Source: Cryptomeria japonica
Taxonomy: Eukaryota > Streptophyta > Pinopsida > Cupressales > Cupressaceae
Direction of reading: 5' to 3'
DNA length: 64,000 nucleotides
NCBI RefSeq assembly: GCF_030272615.1
Contig: NC_081406.1
Span: 479,596,900-479,660,899 of the forward strand
The notes under the pieces were generated by a model. That model had not been told where the DNA came from and made no database searches. It saw nothing but the letters and a program-made list of their open reading frames with translations. Below, piece after piece: positions 43,501 through 56,595 of the stretch (position 1 is its first letter; every line of letters starts with the position of its first letter). Position numbers and translations under genes: made by a program.

Positions 43501-46204
43501 TTTGTTTACAAGCTTTTGTTGAAGTTGAACGAAAATGATAATGAGTTTTGATGAAATGAGAGATTGATGGTTGGTGAATTGTGTTGCATGTAGATCTCTA
43601 GCATGTTTAAGGTATATGTAACCAAAATTCCTTCTTTGAATTGCTTGTTTGTTTTTTATAAGGTTGGATGTGATAAGGTGTAGAGAAATCTTAGATGTGT
43701 TACAGATTTAACTACCTAGTAATGAGAGGATTCACTCATGAACTAGTTTTAACCTGTGTAGATGTGTCTCTTAGGATGAGCTTATCCTAGATGTAGAAAC
43801 AATCTAAAAAGTGATGTGATGCATTTGATTCAAGCAATATCTAAAAAGAGAACTTTGGACAAGAATCTCTTAATGTTTTGAGAGTTGGAACGGATTGATG
43901 ATGAAGTGATGATGTATGAGTAAGATAATGGATGAAAATGTTTGTAACATCAATAAAAGCTTTGTGTCACAAATGGGACAAACTCTACCTCTTCCCTCTC
44001 AAGTGTTGGTGGTATTTCTCGAGCTACGTTGTATGTGATATAGACGTTCGGGAAAAAGTTGGGATTAATCTTACCTCCTTGGTTTTTGTGATAACTCAAA
44101 GCTCTATATTGCATAAAAGCTCTGTGGTTCAATGACTCTGACTCAAATTCATTTGTTTTTCCTTGAAGGTAGAGACGCATGTGATGCAGAAAAACTCTAT
44201 GGGAGACAAAGATTTGTCTATTTAGATAGAAGAATTTCCTCCTTTTGATCAAAGCCTTTGAGCTCAATGGTCTTCTTTTCAAGTTGATATTCTGATGACG
44301 TTTCTTCTTTCACAAGATGTGAAGAATGGTCATAAAGTTTGATTCTTTGTTGTTTGCAGTTTTGTTTTTGATATTTTTGGTTGTTTTGAAAGATGTTTGG
44401 TTGGATGAATACTTTGTTTTTGGAATTGATTTTTCTTTTGATGTTTCTTTGATAAGAAAACAAAGTAAGCACACAAACACAAGAATGTCGCCTAAAAGGC
44501 ACAAATGAGTATGGGTCTAGATCAACCCAATCCTTGGACTTTTATATGACCCTTCCTTTAGATGTATTTTAAGGTGTATTTCCAAAGCCTGAAGTCAGCT
44601 CAATTTGCACTTGGTCTTGACTAAAACGAAAACACTTCAAACACTTTTTATCCCTAAGGTCAAATGGCCAGTTGTGATAAATTTAGCCCACATCTTGATA
44701 TTTCTTCAACTTTGGTACTACATACCTTATGAAACCTGTCGTGGCAGGTAAGGATGTGATATACTAAGTCTTGCACGAGCATAATAAATAGATGATCCCT
44801 ATGATGGGGGAGTCACCACTTTTATCGAGCCACAAATGACTTTTCAAAAAGCTATGTTTCTACTCAAGGAAATATGTATGGTGAGTATCTTGGGAGCAAA
44901 ACCATCTATGCTCTTGCACTAAATTATATCGCAAATATCCTCAATCAATAGAACAGGTGGGCTACTACTTAAAGGTGTTTAGTCATGTTCGATGTTTTTG
45001 GACATAAGTTCATTCTGTAGTGACTCACTTAAGAGCCTTGTAACTAGTGGTGGGGCCCATTTGTCCTTTCGGCTAGTTACACTGTAGGAATAGCTATACC
45101 CAAGGCTATAGCTTTTGCTCTCACCTGATTTTTATAGCGGCTCGAAGGATTTACCGCGCGCGGTCATTCCCAAGAGTGATGTGTCTCTTGGCAGGCCTCT
45201 CTTAAAAAGATAAAAAAAATTGAGTGTTACTAACACTTTTCTCTTGCACCTAGGACCACAAAATCCAAGGGAGAGGATAGTGTGTGTTAGAAGTGGGACC
45301 ACTCGACCAACTTTTTGCACAAGTGTGCCAAGCACGAAAAACACTTGTTCTTTTTAATTTGCCATTGCAATGTGATCTAACTATTTGGAGATGTTGCTCC
45401 AACATTCATGGTGTTCTTTTTAACTTCAAATACAAAGGTTTGAGTAAACTAGAATTTTGAAAATCCTGGTCAACTGAAATTGAAGCACGTATGCATGAAG
45501 AAAAATCACTTTGCAAAAAATTTTAAACAAGTTGATTGTGTATTTCATGTGCACCAAAAATTGAAGTGTGGATTGTAAATTCTTTAGTTTGATGCAAGAA
45601 AATTAAAGTGTTGATTTTAAGCACCAAATAAAGTGTGTTTCCTAACTTGCAAGAAAACAAATTTTGTTTTGTTCAGTTTTAAATGCACCAAAAACAAGTG
45701 ATCCTAACTGGAAAGCAAGGGAAAGTTTGTTTGTTCAATTCTTAAAACACCCAAATAAAGTTTTTGATTTTAAAGAGGTGAGTTTTTAAACCTACACAAA
45801 TAAAAACCGGTTAGTAAAATCCATATCTAAGGGGGGCTTCCACAAGCCTAAAAATTTTCACTTTTTCGGTTACAAGGTCTTTTTTACAACGTTCTGTTAC
45901 AATAGCACTAGTCTGTGTTTGAACAGAAGTGCTATTTAACACAAACGTGCTAAAAGGAAAAAAAAGATAGAGAAGACAAATGCCCTCAAACAGGATCAAT
46001 AGCGCCAAAACAAGGTCAAAAGCGCTCAAACAATGCCAATAGTGCTAAACTTGATACAATAGCACTATTGTAAGAACAATAGTGCTAGAACAACAAGTTT
46101 CAATAGCGCCATAACGTGATCAATAGCGCTAAAGTGCAACCTGTGTGACAATTTCAACATTCAAACATGTTATTGGTTTAAAATAAATGATCTTTCGGGT
46201 GTTT
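43501..46204 (-). other. GyC gag leader, 2.7 kb
   Basis: Long untranslated leader between primer site and gag. Near its LTR end (about 45900-46130) are some ten CAATAGCGCT variants, read AGCGCTATTG in the direction of gag-pol transcription. The rest is AT-rich without a supported gene. ORFs at 43950-44504 on the minus strand look accidental. Confidence 0.6.
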
Positions 46205-46225
46205 GGATTCACATCGGGTTCACCA
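46205..46225 (-). promoter_or_regulatory. GyC primer-binding site
   Basis: The minus strand reads TGGTGAACCCGATGTGAATC two bases after the LTR end. It begins with TGG, as complementarity to a tRNA CCA end requires. I could not assign the tRNA. It differs from GyD's TGGCGCCCACTGTGGGG. Confidence 0.65.
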
Positions 46226-46227
46226 AA

Positions 46228-47612
46228 TGATGCTCTGCAAAATGGAAAAGGTTAGCAAATGACAAACAACACAAGACACAAGAAATTGTTAGTGTTAGTT
46301 AACCAAAAGCTAATCTAAACAAGCATATCAAAAGAGATACTAAGAACATGAAAGAATATTTAACTAAAGAAGCAAATATGATGAGGCATCTCCAAATGCC
46401 TCCTAGCATGCTCTTGGCTCCTTCTCTTTTGTTCTTCTCCTCTCCAAGTTCCAAAATAGTGTAGCTCTCAGCAACTTTTTGCACTATGGATGCTTATGGA
46501 GGATTGAGATTTGAGTATTTTTCTCCAAATGGAAAATGAAATGCTAAAATACTAGATGCTATTAAAAATGATTGGTTTTAATCAAAATAACAAGATATTA
46601 GTTTTCTATGCTAAATTCTCTCTAAAATGCCTATAGGTTAAATGCATACAAGTTTTCAGGATCTGGATTATGAGGAAATGGGCTCTATTTATAAGAAAAA
46701 TGGAGCAATGGATGGTTGAGATTGAGCAATCTCAACAAGGGTCAGGATTGAATGGTTTGAGATACATGTGAGGGATTTCAACCCAATCCCAAGATGACAA
46801 GTGTCAATGTGAGATAGGTTGAGAGGAGAGGGAATAAACATTAAATGCTTGACATAACTTTGGGAGTTAAGGTCAAGGTTAGGTTGAGTGAATAAATTCT
46901 TTATTCAAAGAATAAAGCTTTTATCCAATGGATAAACTCTTGTGCAAAGGCAAAAGGGATAACCATGGTCAAAGCAATAAATGCTTGGGGAGACAAGTTG
47001 AAATAACCATAAATGGTTATGTAAGAGCCATTAATGGTCATGTAAGAGCCATTAGTGGTTTAGGAAGACTTTAGAGGTTAAATTGTTGAACACACAAAGC
47101 ATTAAATGCTTTTCAAAGACTTTTGAAGTCTTTGAGAAGTGACTCCATTTTGCTTAGGAATGTGACAATAATTAGGGGATGGATTAGGCTAATTAGGAAG
47201 GGGTTAGAAGAATCTAGAAGGGGATTAGATTTGCAAGTGGATTTGGTGGGTGAGGGAAAATAGGATTTTATTAAAATAAAAATTCATTTATTTCAATAAA
47301 TGTGTGCAAGTTGCATTTGTAGGAAAATGCAAGTGGCAGGGGGATAATGATTTAAATAAATGTTTAATTTAATTTATTTAAAAGAGGAATAGGGGGATTT
47401 AATTAAATAAATAGATTTAATTTATTTAATTGATTTGTGAACTTGGTTTAATGAATTAATTAAAATAAATTCAATAATTTATTTAATTAATAGGAGAATG
47501 TTTGAAGATGAATTAATTAAATATTAATTAATTAACTCATGGCTAGTGTATTTTTAATCAAATAAATAGCAAATATTTATTTAATTAAGCTGGACAGATT
47601 TGTGTGACTACA
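46228..47612 (-). repeat. GyC 5' LTR
   Basis: 1,385 bp, matching 30630-32013. The minus-strand TATA box is at 46685-46694. The poly-G run of the other LTR (about 31735-31745) is replaced here by GTGGCAGGGGG. Confidence 0.93.
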
Positions 47613-49678
47613 CTCCTAAAATGGCCTGAAGATGTAATGCAATGAGATTACTTTCAAATGTTTTATATTTAATAGTGTGATTATTAATGATTGTAGTGCT
47701 ACATGAGATACTAATGTTTGAATGGGATTTAATTAAACTTACTTCATTGTTTATTATGAACCTAAAATGTGTAATTGTGAACATGCATGACAGATACATT
47801 TCGATAGATAGTCAAGATTGTATGTACCAACTTGCATGTCTCAAATGAAATTAATGAACAATGTTATGCATCTAATGAATAATGCACCTAATGATTATAC
47901 AACTAAATTAACCATGCACTAAATGAAACCAAATGATAAAATGATTTTTTTTTAGAATGTGCCAGTCATAATACAACAACATAGGACAAGGTGGAAGAAA
48001 GGAAAAGATGAACAAATTGAGGTCTCCAAAATACATAATGAAGAAGTGGGATGAAAAATGCAAGTGGTGAAGGGATTTGTTGTTGTGCATATGTGGAGAG
48101 AAAAACTAGTTTTGATATTGCCAAGGATAATCTACATCATTGATCATAGGAATCAAGATGTTATGAAAAATCCAAGGCGTGGGCTCTCTCTTAGACAATA
48201 GGTATCCCTTGCAAAAAATCATGTAAAAACCATATAGATGTAGATACATGGTTGTAGGTTCATGCATGAAAAACCATTAAACATGCCATACCACAAAGAC
48301 ATGCCCCAGTATACACCCATCAAAAGCATACCAGGATATAAAATGATCCTGGATGTCATAGGTAGGAGTAGTCGTAGGACAAAATGATGCAAATCAAAGC
48401 AAAAGACCAAACTATACAAACAAAATGCACATGGCCAACTGACATCTCTTTCCAAGAGTAGGAATTAGGAGTAGGGATAGATTGCCAGATAGGGGGAAGG
48501 ATGCATCCTGATGGGTAGGAATAATTGATGAGATTGAATAGGCAATAGAGAAGGTGGTATGGACACATGAATGTGGATGTGATATTTGACTGCAAAGATT
48601 TGATTAAGCTCATGTGGATGAATGTTTGGATGGCATGCAAGTCAAGAAGAAGCTCAAGCTTAGGAATTAGGGTTAAGCTCAGTATATTGGGATACAATCT
48701 CAGTATGATGGGATGAAGCTTAGTGTGATGGGATGAAGCTCAGTGTGATGGGATAATCGTTATTCATGGCTTGGGAAAAGACTCATCATCTCATGGACAA
48801 TGGAGCAATAAATATAAAAAAACCTTGATATGCACTGGCGAGGTGAGGAAGGTTTACATGGTGACGTGGATTGAAGAATGAAGGAGACAACTAGATACAA
48901 GTGAGGCTAGGGAGGGGTGTCATTATGCAGATTCAATAAGAGATTAGACATTCCAGGAGTGGGATGGGAAGGTTTATGCAATGACGTGGATTGAAGAAAT
49001 GGATAGGTCACACGGTTGCAAGGAAGCAAGAGGAATGGAATGAGAGCTCAGAGAATTGCCTTTTCTATAGAATTAAGGAGACAACCATCTCCAAGTGAAT
49101 GCATGGGGAATGATGGCAAATCAATGTAGGAGTCATCCTACACATTCAATTTTTATTATGGAATATGTGAATTGGGTGGAGGGTGGGAGGAAATGAGAGG
49201 ATAGTGGAGGATCACAAGATGACTCTCGTTACGTTAGAGCATTTGAAACAACAAATTTGACTATTTGAGTCATGTCAATTATTTTCACACATTTAAATTG
49301 ATCATCTCCATAGGTGAGCAGTTGAACTACATGTCGGATTGTTTGATTTATAGGATATGAATGTTGGGCGAGTGGGCGGGGAAAGAAGATGTTGTGAAGC
49401 GAAATTTGGTTGCAAACACTATAAAAGTGGCAAAACCATGAGATGGGGGAAGTCAGCTTGTCTAAGCAAACAATGGATATAGATTATTTACTCTGATGCC
49501 TAAAACCAAGTTTTCACCAAGGTACTTTCCCATAGCACCACAAAGTGGTTTTCACTGATGGACAGAATGATTTTTTTCTTTACTTTTTCCATTTTTTCAA
49601 TTTTTTTGTATTTTTTCTTGATTTTTGATTTTTTTTATTTTTTTATTTTTGAAAACTTGGTGATCTCTAAGGACTAGG
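47613..49678. other. GyB spacer downstream of integrase
   Basis: About 2 kb between GyC and the GyB integrase remnant, AT-rich. It contains a small tandem repeat of about 20 bases (GATGAAGCTCAGTGTGATGG, about four copies, 48675-48755) and a T-run region at 49565-49655. I see no supported gene; ORFs at 48219-48697 are not convincing. Confidence 0.45.
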
Positions 49679-49994
49679 CATAAAACCGCTTCAGGTGCAT
49701 GATGTTCATAGGCTCATCCATGCGTTCACCTTCAGGAGTAGCTAACTGATAGGCACCTGATCCATATTTTGCAGTGATTACATAGGGTCCAAGCCAATTA
49801 GGCTCAAACTTGCCTTTCTTTTCATGATCCTATACATTTCTCTAATTTTTGATGAGCACAAGATCATTGATGTCAAATTCTCAGGTTTGGACCTTCTTGT
49901 TATAGCTTAACCGCATGCGGTTTTGATAAACCTAGAGGTGATTTAATGCCTTGAGGCGCCTTTCATCTAGCAGTTCAAGTTCTTGTATCCTAGT
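49679..49994 (-). pseudogene. GyB integrase C-terminus
   Basis: Read leftward from 49994: RIQELELLDERRLKALNHL, then KFEPNWLGPY, VITAKYGSGAYQLATPEGE and MNIMHLKRFYA. It matches the end of GyC's integrase (WLGPYVVIAVFGSGAYQL, NNMHLKIFYT) with several stops. GyD cuts it off on the right. It shows that GyB is a minus-strand Tat-type element related to GyC. Confidence 0.82.
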
Positions 49995-50947
49995 GTAATA
50001 CCTTAAAAATGGTCACCTAAACCATGGGCCCCCTAATCTCGACTACATGACCAAGGTCCTAACCAAAGGCACATTAAATCAATCATGAGCACATAATTAA
50101 TTAATTCTCAGTCATCAATGTCACATGGCAAATAAATCACTCTATATTAATTAAATAATCATTTAATTAATTAATCATTCCATGTAAATCATTTTAATCA
50201 ATTGTCCTATTTATTCAATTAAATATCCTAGTATATTTAATTAATAAATCAATTTGCCATTAAATCATTAAAAAAGAAATAAATTGAAAAAGAACTAAAA
50301 TTGGGAAAAGAAATCAAAATGGAATTAAGTTGAAAAATCTCATAAAAGAAATTTAATAAATTAAATCAATTGAATATCAAAATATAAAATATGAAATAAA
50401 TCAATTTTTCTGATTTTACTTTAAAATTAGTTCAATTTACATTAAAGTTGATAAAGCAGTCAATCACATCAATTCACCTGGATTGTGATTCCTCTTGGAT
50501 AATCTCTTCTGCTCATCGTTGATTGATGTTGACCATTGGTCTCTCTCTAGATTGTCTATAAATTCAGGCCCTCATCTCTCATTAAAAAAAGAACTTGGAG
50601 ATTATTGTTATTATGTTGGTTTTGTTGTAGGCTTATTGAGATTTGTGCATTGAGATATTATGTATTAGTTATTGCATATTTATTAAATCATCTAGTTTAA
50701 TGTTCATTCATATTGCTTAAAATCATGTTAGAATAAATCCTTCGTTTAGGTGTCGTCTACTCACTGGTATTGCATATGGAAATCTGAGAGAAAAATAAAC
50801 TCACATCTACTAGAAGGAAATAGGTCGCTTTGTAATGGTTTATTGTTCATTATTGATTATTGATTTACTAACCATGCATCTAATGAATTAATTGAAGTGT
50901 TGTGTATTTAGATACATATACAAATACAAATCTACTTTTCACACACA
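49995..50947 (+). repeat. GyD 5' LTR
   Basis: 953 bp from TGTAATACC to CACACA, AT-rich. TATA box TCTATAAATTC at 50555-50565, about 390 bases before the LTR end. Confidence 0.82.
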
Positions 50948-50951
50948 TTTT

Positions 50952-50969
50952 TGGCGCCCACTGTGGGGC
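50952..50969 (+). promoter_or_regulatory. GyD primer-binding site
   Basis: TGGCGCCCACTGTGGGGC, four bases after the LTR, is the classical primer-site form of plant gypsy elements of the Tat/Athila type. Confidence 0.9.
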
Positions 50970-53048
50970 TCGAGAATTTCATTTTCGGCCTTGCAAAATC
51001 CTTATTTTATTTTCAGTTTTTCATCCATACAGCCTCTGCAAAAGATCGTATGAGTTTTTGTGCATTATAGGACAATTTCTGGGAATACTCATCGGCTCTG
51101 TGGGAATCAATATACAATTTCTTGCTTTGTCATCTTCTTTTGGGGTTTAGTCATTCGTCTTGGTGAGAATACTCGTTCTGCCCTGTGAGAATTATCGTAC
51201 GAATTTTTGAGTTACTCATTCTATAGATAATATCTTTTTAGGGTTTTCTTGACTTGGCTTTGAATTTTATGTACGCTAACCCTAAATTGTCTTTTGTCTG
51301 CCTAATATTTTCACAGCCTAACTCATTTTCAGCAAAATGCCTATTGAATAATTGTCAAATCAAACTCACGCATGTCAAAGAATCGAAAACAATATGACTA
51401 CTGATGCATTGGTTTTGCAGGTTGCCTAAAGAGAATCAACCAAATATTGTATATTCTTTAATTCATTTTTTTTAGGCGCTTAAATTTCTATTTGGTTGAT
51501 GGACAAATTTTTCTTTTGTGTTTGAAGAAAAATCTAAGAGGTAGAAAAGTATGCTCTTGTCTACACAAACAATCAGAAATCCAGACCCTCGAAGCTTTTT
51601 CTAAATTTGAGATTTGTGTACCTTTTAGCAAGCCTGTCACAATTGGAAAAAGTAATCACCCTGTGAGAATGACCCAAGTGAGTATAGCTAAACCCAACAA
51701 TTCCAACTCACTATAATAAATAGGCCTTTCAGGATTAAAGTCTTGGGGGACGGGATTATTTGAGTTTTCTCTTTTGAGATCTCTCATATCGAGCATTTTG
51801 TAGGGCCTCGCGGTCTCAATCACACTTGCATGACTAAGGCTTGTTTTGGTACCTTGTCGGTCTATAGGCCTCAATCCTGCTTGTGCGGCTTCAAGGGGTA
51901 ATTTTGAATGGAAATCCTTACTATGAACTTCAAAATAGTAGCTACCCAATTCACCTTCGAAAGGGGTATAATCTTTGTGCAAGAGAGATAGTAAATCTCC
52001 CATGATACTTTCCGTTTCGTGCCCTCATTAGCATTTGGAGTCGACTAATATGACGTTGAGAATCCATTGTGTGAGACTCAGCAGCCATATTTTGATTAGC
52101 TATTAGGTGTGTACCTGATTATGCAAGCAAATGTTTTCTCTCTCAACCAATTTCCTTAGAATTAGCATGTTGTGTTTGATGTCACTTTGGATCTCACATG
52201 TTTTTTGTGTTTTTTGTGTTTTTTTTGTCCGAAGCTGAAAACTAAAAAAATCTAAAAAACTGGAAAAACTCAAAAACGCCAAAAAAAAATAAAATGAAAA
52301 TTCAGTGGTCAAAACCTCAATCTCCTTGTCAAAAATTGGTCTCTGAGCATAATTGTCATATGAGTCTACTGTTTTGTCGTCTGTATATATACCTATTGTC
52401 GTACGAGTCAAAATACCTTAGGGCCATCCTATCAGTTTGTTGTTTGGTCTTATAAGAATTGGCATCCTGGTCCTTGAGAATTGTCGCCTGACCTTTAGAC
52501 ATATTATCGTACGAGTAATAATTATCCTTGTCAAATTGTAGTCTAGGAAACCTTAAACTATCATTCGAGTATAGGCAACAAATCGTACAAGAAAATTGTT
52601 TGTGTTGTCTGGAACCTATTAAATTATCGTCTAAGTCAGTATCCCCTATCGTACAAATCTCTAATTTTGTCAGTCCAAAACTTGTATGTTTACATACTTT
52701 TCTAGAACTGTCATACTTGAATAATCAGTCCACAGTGAGCATAAATATGGTCATCATAATCTTGAGCATAAACAACCTCGATAGTGCACCCCTATCATTG
52801 TGTTGCATGCCTTTGTCGATTATCTCCCAGCTATTTCAAATTCAAACTTATCAAATCACTTATCAATCACTTATCAAACTTAATCAACCTAGGTTTCTTA
52901 GATCACATCTTACATAAGATAGATCTTTCCTGAAACCAGACTGAGCCTTAGTCACCTTTCTTAATCACTCAGTTAAAACATGTAACTAGCTTTGATTTAA
53001 TCTTGACATCTGCATCACATCTGAATCTCGGTTATGTCGGTTGTAAAT
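50970..53048 (+). other. GyD gag leader with TCGTACGAG repeats
   Basis: About 2 kb. It contains about nine scattered variants of ATCGTACGAGT (near 51045, 51194, 52354, 52397, 52505, 52562, 52582, 52625 and 52648). The core TCGTACGA is its own reverse complement. A minus-strand ORF of 115 codons (51656-52003) lies here; I see no family for it and treat it as uncertain. Confidence 0.5.
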
Positions 53049-56000
53049 GCCTGTTCAAACTAGGAGCTCTTCTAAAAACAAGAACAAGAAAAAGGAAAGA
53101 GACAGTAACATTGCAAACCAATCCTTTTTACCAAGAGAAAAGAATTTTTGACGAATCTTTTGAACAACAAAACTCAGACAAACCTTCATCTTCAAACAAA
53201 CCATTTTTGGATCAATCTTTATCTTCCAATATGTCTAAAGGAAGATAAGAAAAAGAGACTGATAAACGTAAAGCTCATGATGACCTTAGTGTCTAGGATA
53301 ATGATAGTCATTCCTTTTCCAATGATTCTGAAGTTTATGAACCTGAAGAAGAAACAATAGAAAAATGTCAAAAAGACAAAAACTTTAGAAAAATGATGAA
53401 GATTAGCATGGCCCAAGAAAAAGAAGAGCACTTTCTAGAATTGTCCAAACAAGGAGCTAATCTCCCCCTAATTACAATGTTGAAAGTCTTATCACTAAAT
53501 AAGATGATACTCCACTAGCATTGGTGACAAAACAACTACAAGAACTACAAACTAAGATTAAGGAAAAAAAAGACAAAGATAAATCTCCTATGAAATATTC
53601 CTTGGATACAATTTATCCTTTTCCATTCGACAAGAGTCTTTATATGCCTTCGTTTCCTTCCAGAATACAAATTCCTAAATTTGATAAATATGATGGTAAC
53701 TTGGATCCCCAGGACCATGTCCAAGAATTTTGTGCCCTATGTGTGGAGTTCATGCACGAACAAACTATCTCATGTGCCTCTTTCCAAGAAGTTTAGGAGG
53801 ACAAGCTATGGAATGGTTTTCAAGCCTACCTATAGGAATTTAATCTTTAGAATAACTGGTTGAATTGTTTTTACAACAATACTCCTATAAAATTTGCCAT
53901 TCGGTCACAATGATCAAGCTTTGTAATACTAAATAGAAGATAGAAGAACCTTTTCTTACTTTCCTTCAGTGATGGAGAATGAGGTTCTCTAGATATTCAC
54001 GGCCCATTCCTGATTCTGAGAAAATGGACATCTTTGTTAATAATCTGATTCCTGAGTTGAAAAACAATATCCAAATGCAAGTATACCCTTCATTCAACAA
54101 AATGGTAGATAGTGCTCTCAAGATGGAAGATGTGCTTGTAAGTAAAGGAGATATATCACTTTATAAATAAACACATCAAGTCTCTAGTTCCAAAGAAAAG
54201 AACAAATATTGGAAGTACGGTAAAGATAATAACATAAATGTTGTTACTGATGGAGTGCTTGATAATGTCAAACCAAAATCAAAACCCATAGTATTCAATC
54301 TGACTAGCAGAACACAAGCCCTCAAAGTAGTTGAAAGCGCTACAGAAAACCTACCTAAGAAATTAAAAGAGTGGTTTAAAGAGAAGCCATGGTTTTCAAA
54401 ACCTAAGCATGACTTTACTCCTCTAGGTGAATCCTATGAGTCGGATTTTAAAACTCTATTGGAAAATGAATTGATCACATTGTAAGACAACTCTAAGCCA
54501 TATGATCCTGAGGTCAAACCTAAATGGTGGAGGGAAAATGAGTACTGTGAATATCATCGAAACAAGGGTCATACAACAAATAACTGCATGAAACTCAAAC
54601 ACGAGATTCAATACCTCATCAATGCTGGCAAAATTATTGTTGGAAACCATACAACTAATGCTGATCACAAAGCCTTAAAAGATCCTTTACCTTCTTATGA
54701 ACGGGGTGATTCCTCAAAATCCAAGGGAGGTGCCAAAGTCAATTACACCTATGCCAACAATGACAATATGATCAACATGATTGAATCTTCCCAATCTGAA
54801 TATTACAACGTGATCATAGTCAGAGATAAACAAAATAAAATGCAAACTACAAATGTTGTAACCCGTGCTCAAAAGAAGGTTACTCTCAAAGGAGTTATCT
54901 CTTCCTCTCCTGATCAAAAATCATCAAATCCATTGACAACATCAAACCTATCAAATGCTTCAAACAAACAGCCAGATACGATCACACCTAAATCCAAACA
55001 GTTGGCTTCATCATCTTCTTCTGGTTACAACATTGTTTAACAATTAAAGAAAACCACAACTCAAATCTACATTCTTGAACTACTTAAAATCTCTTCTATT
55101 GATAGAGAGATTCTAGATAAAGCTTTTCTCACTACTAACATCCCTAAAGACTTAGATGTGGGTCGGTTTCAACCTATGGTGGGTCACCTGACTTCACCTC
55201 ACTACATGTCTTTTTCTAAAAAAGATGAGAATTCACTGAATCATCCGCATAACCAGCCATTGCATATCAAAGCTATGATCCACAAGCACTGAGTTAAGCA
55301 TGTTTTGATAGATGGAGGCGCTAGATTGAATATCTGTACCTACAATTTACTAATACAGTTGGGATTTTCTGATAATGTCATTGATTCAATGAAGAAAATA
55401 ACAATCAAAGCTTATGATGAAGAAGAAAGAACATCTAAGGGTCTGGTACTATTGCCAATCATGGTGGGACCTATAGAATGAGATGTTATTTGTTAGGTGC
55501 TTGATCTTCCTTTCTCCTACAACATCTTGTTGGGTAGACCATGGATTCATGAGATGCAAGTAGTGCCATTTACTTATCATCAATGTTTAAAATTTACCTG
55601 TAATGGGGTTGAAGTCAGTGTTCCTACAAATACAACCTACACCTATAATTATTTAAAGCAGTATGTTGATACCTTTGTTCCTCATAACAGAGCAGCCTCT
55701 GCAACTGAAAGTTTAGAAACTTTGATGAAAGACTTAGAACGGAAATTGAAAATCACAGGTATTGGTATGGATGGATACAAGATCAAACCTATACTCTCAT
55801 TGATGTCTCTTCCACCATCACCAAGATAGACTAGAAACCTGTGAGAGGCTATAAAGACACAAGCTTCAAATACAAATGTCATCTATGATGGTATTTTTGT
55901 ACAGTCCTCTACTTCCCTTGCAAATTAAATAGAAGAGGTGACAGTTCTCAAATGGATTTTCAAAGAAGAGAGTGAAAATAGAGAAGGGAAACATAGTGAT

Positions 56001-56543
56001 ATTTCCCCTGCTCAATATGGTCCAAGATATAAGATGATTAAACTTATGGGATATTCAGGTATCGGTCCTTTGGGAAAGCACCAAGAAATAATCACTGAAC
56101 CTATCAAGCTACAAACTAAGTCTACAAATGATAAAACTGGACTCGAATACCATCTAGAAGAGTCATCAAATAAAATACATACTTCTCATCAAGAGCCTAA
56201 GTGGAGGAAAAAGATACTACCTCCAACATCACAAGGAGTAAATACTCAACAAATTTAGGATGAGTATGAAAAAGAACAAGAAGAATTGGCAATTAAGAGA
56301 GAAGAAGTAGCTTGTAATCAAGTTCCAACTGTATCAACAAGAACACTACAAGAAGTAAATGTTCCAGAAGACATGAGAGATGAATTGGAAGAAATCAAAA
56401 ACCTGTTTGCACCATTTAATATTCTTGTCACATATATGGGAAGAATGCAAGTAGAAGATTCAGAAATAGACTCAAATGAGTATGAATGGGGTCCAGAGCC
56501 TCTCTCAGATACATCTACTAAAGAAACTCCTGAAATAACCTAA
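53049..56543 (+). pseudogene. GyD gag and protease, broken
   Basis: Probable start MPVQTRSSSKNKNKKKERDS at 53049. The frame changes at least three times before 53800 and then stays constant to 56543 with stops. Recognisable: SLDTIYPFPFDKSLYMPSFP (about 53600) and IPKFDKYDGNLDPQDHVQEF in gag; knuckle CEYHRNKGHTTNNC with all ligands (about 54547-54588); protease VLIDGGARLNICT (about 55303) and [12 protein letters not shown]-patch MGYSGIGPLGKHQE (about 56045); then DSNEYEWGPEP, which matches DSHEWEFDSV in GyC. It is cut off before RT. Confidence 0.85.
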
Positions 56544-56595
56544 TGATATCATAGATGAAGCACAAGAGATAATATGCTTAATGTTGCAAAAGAAA

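Larger units (their letters stand above)
30630..47612 (-). mobile_element. GyC: complete Tat-type Ty3/gypsy element, 17 kb
   Basis: LTRs at 30630-32013 (3') and 46228-47612 (5') differ by roughly 3% by eye. Flanking 5-mers CACCT (30625-30629) and CTCCT (47613-47617) match at four of five positions. Orientation is minus: primer site beside the right LTR, polypurine tract beside the left LTR, gag-pol 43500-36193. Domain order PR, G-patch, RT, RNase H, second RNase H, INT marks the Tat lineage. A two-exon PMD gene lies antisense at 32427-34744. It inserted into GyB. Confidence 0.93.
49995..56595 (+). mobile_element. GyD: Ty3/gypsy element, 5' half
   Basis: LTR, primer site, long leader, gag, protease and G-patch are present. 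Sequence then stops before RT, where a CACTA-like element begins, and no RT follows it. The 3' LTR is not in the window. GyD inserted into GyB's integrase. Many frameshifts in gag mark it as old. Confidence 0.82.

Noticed and set aside
51656-52003. 115-codon minus-strand ORF in the GyD leader
   Set aside because: It reads like a protein, but no family is recognised and no second copy is available; it may be a captured fragment, not enough to call a gene.
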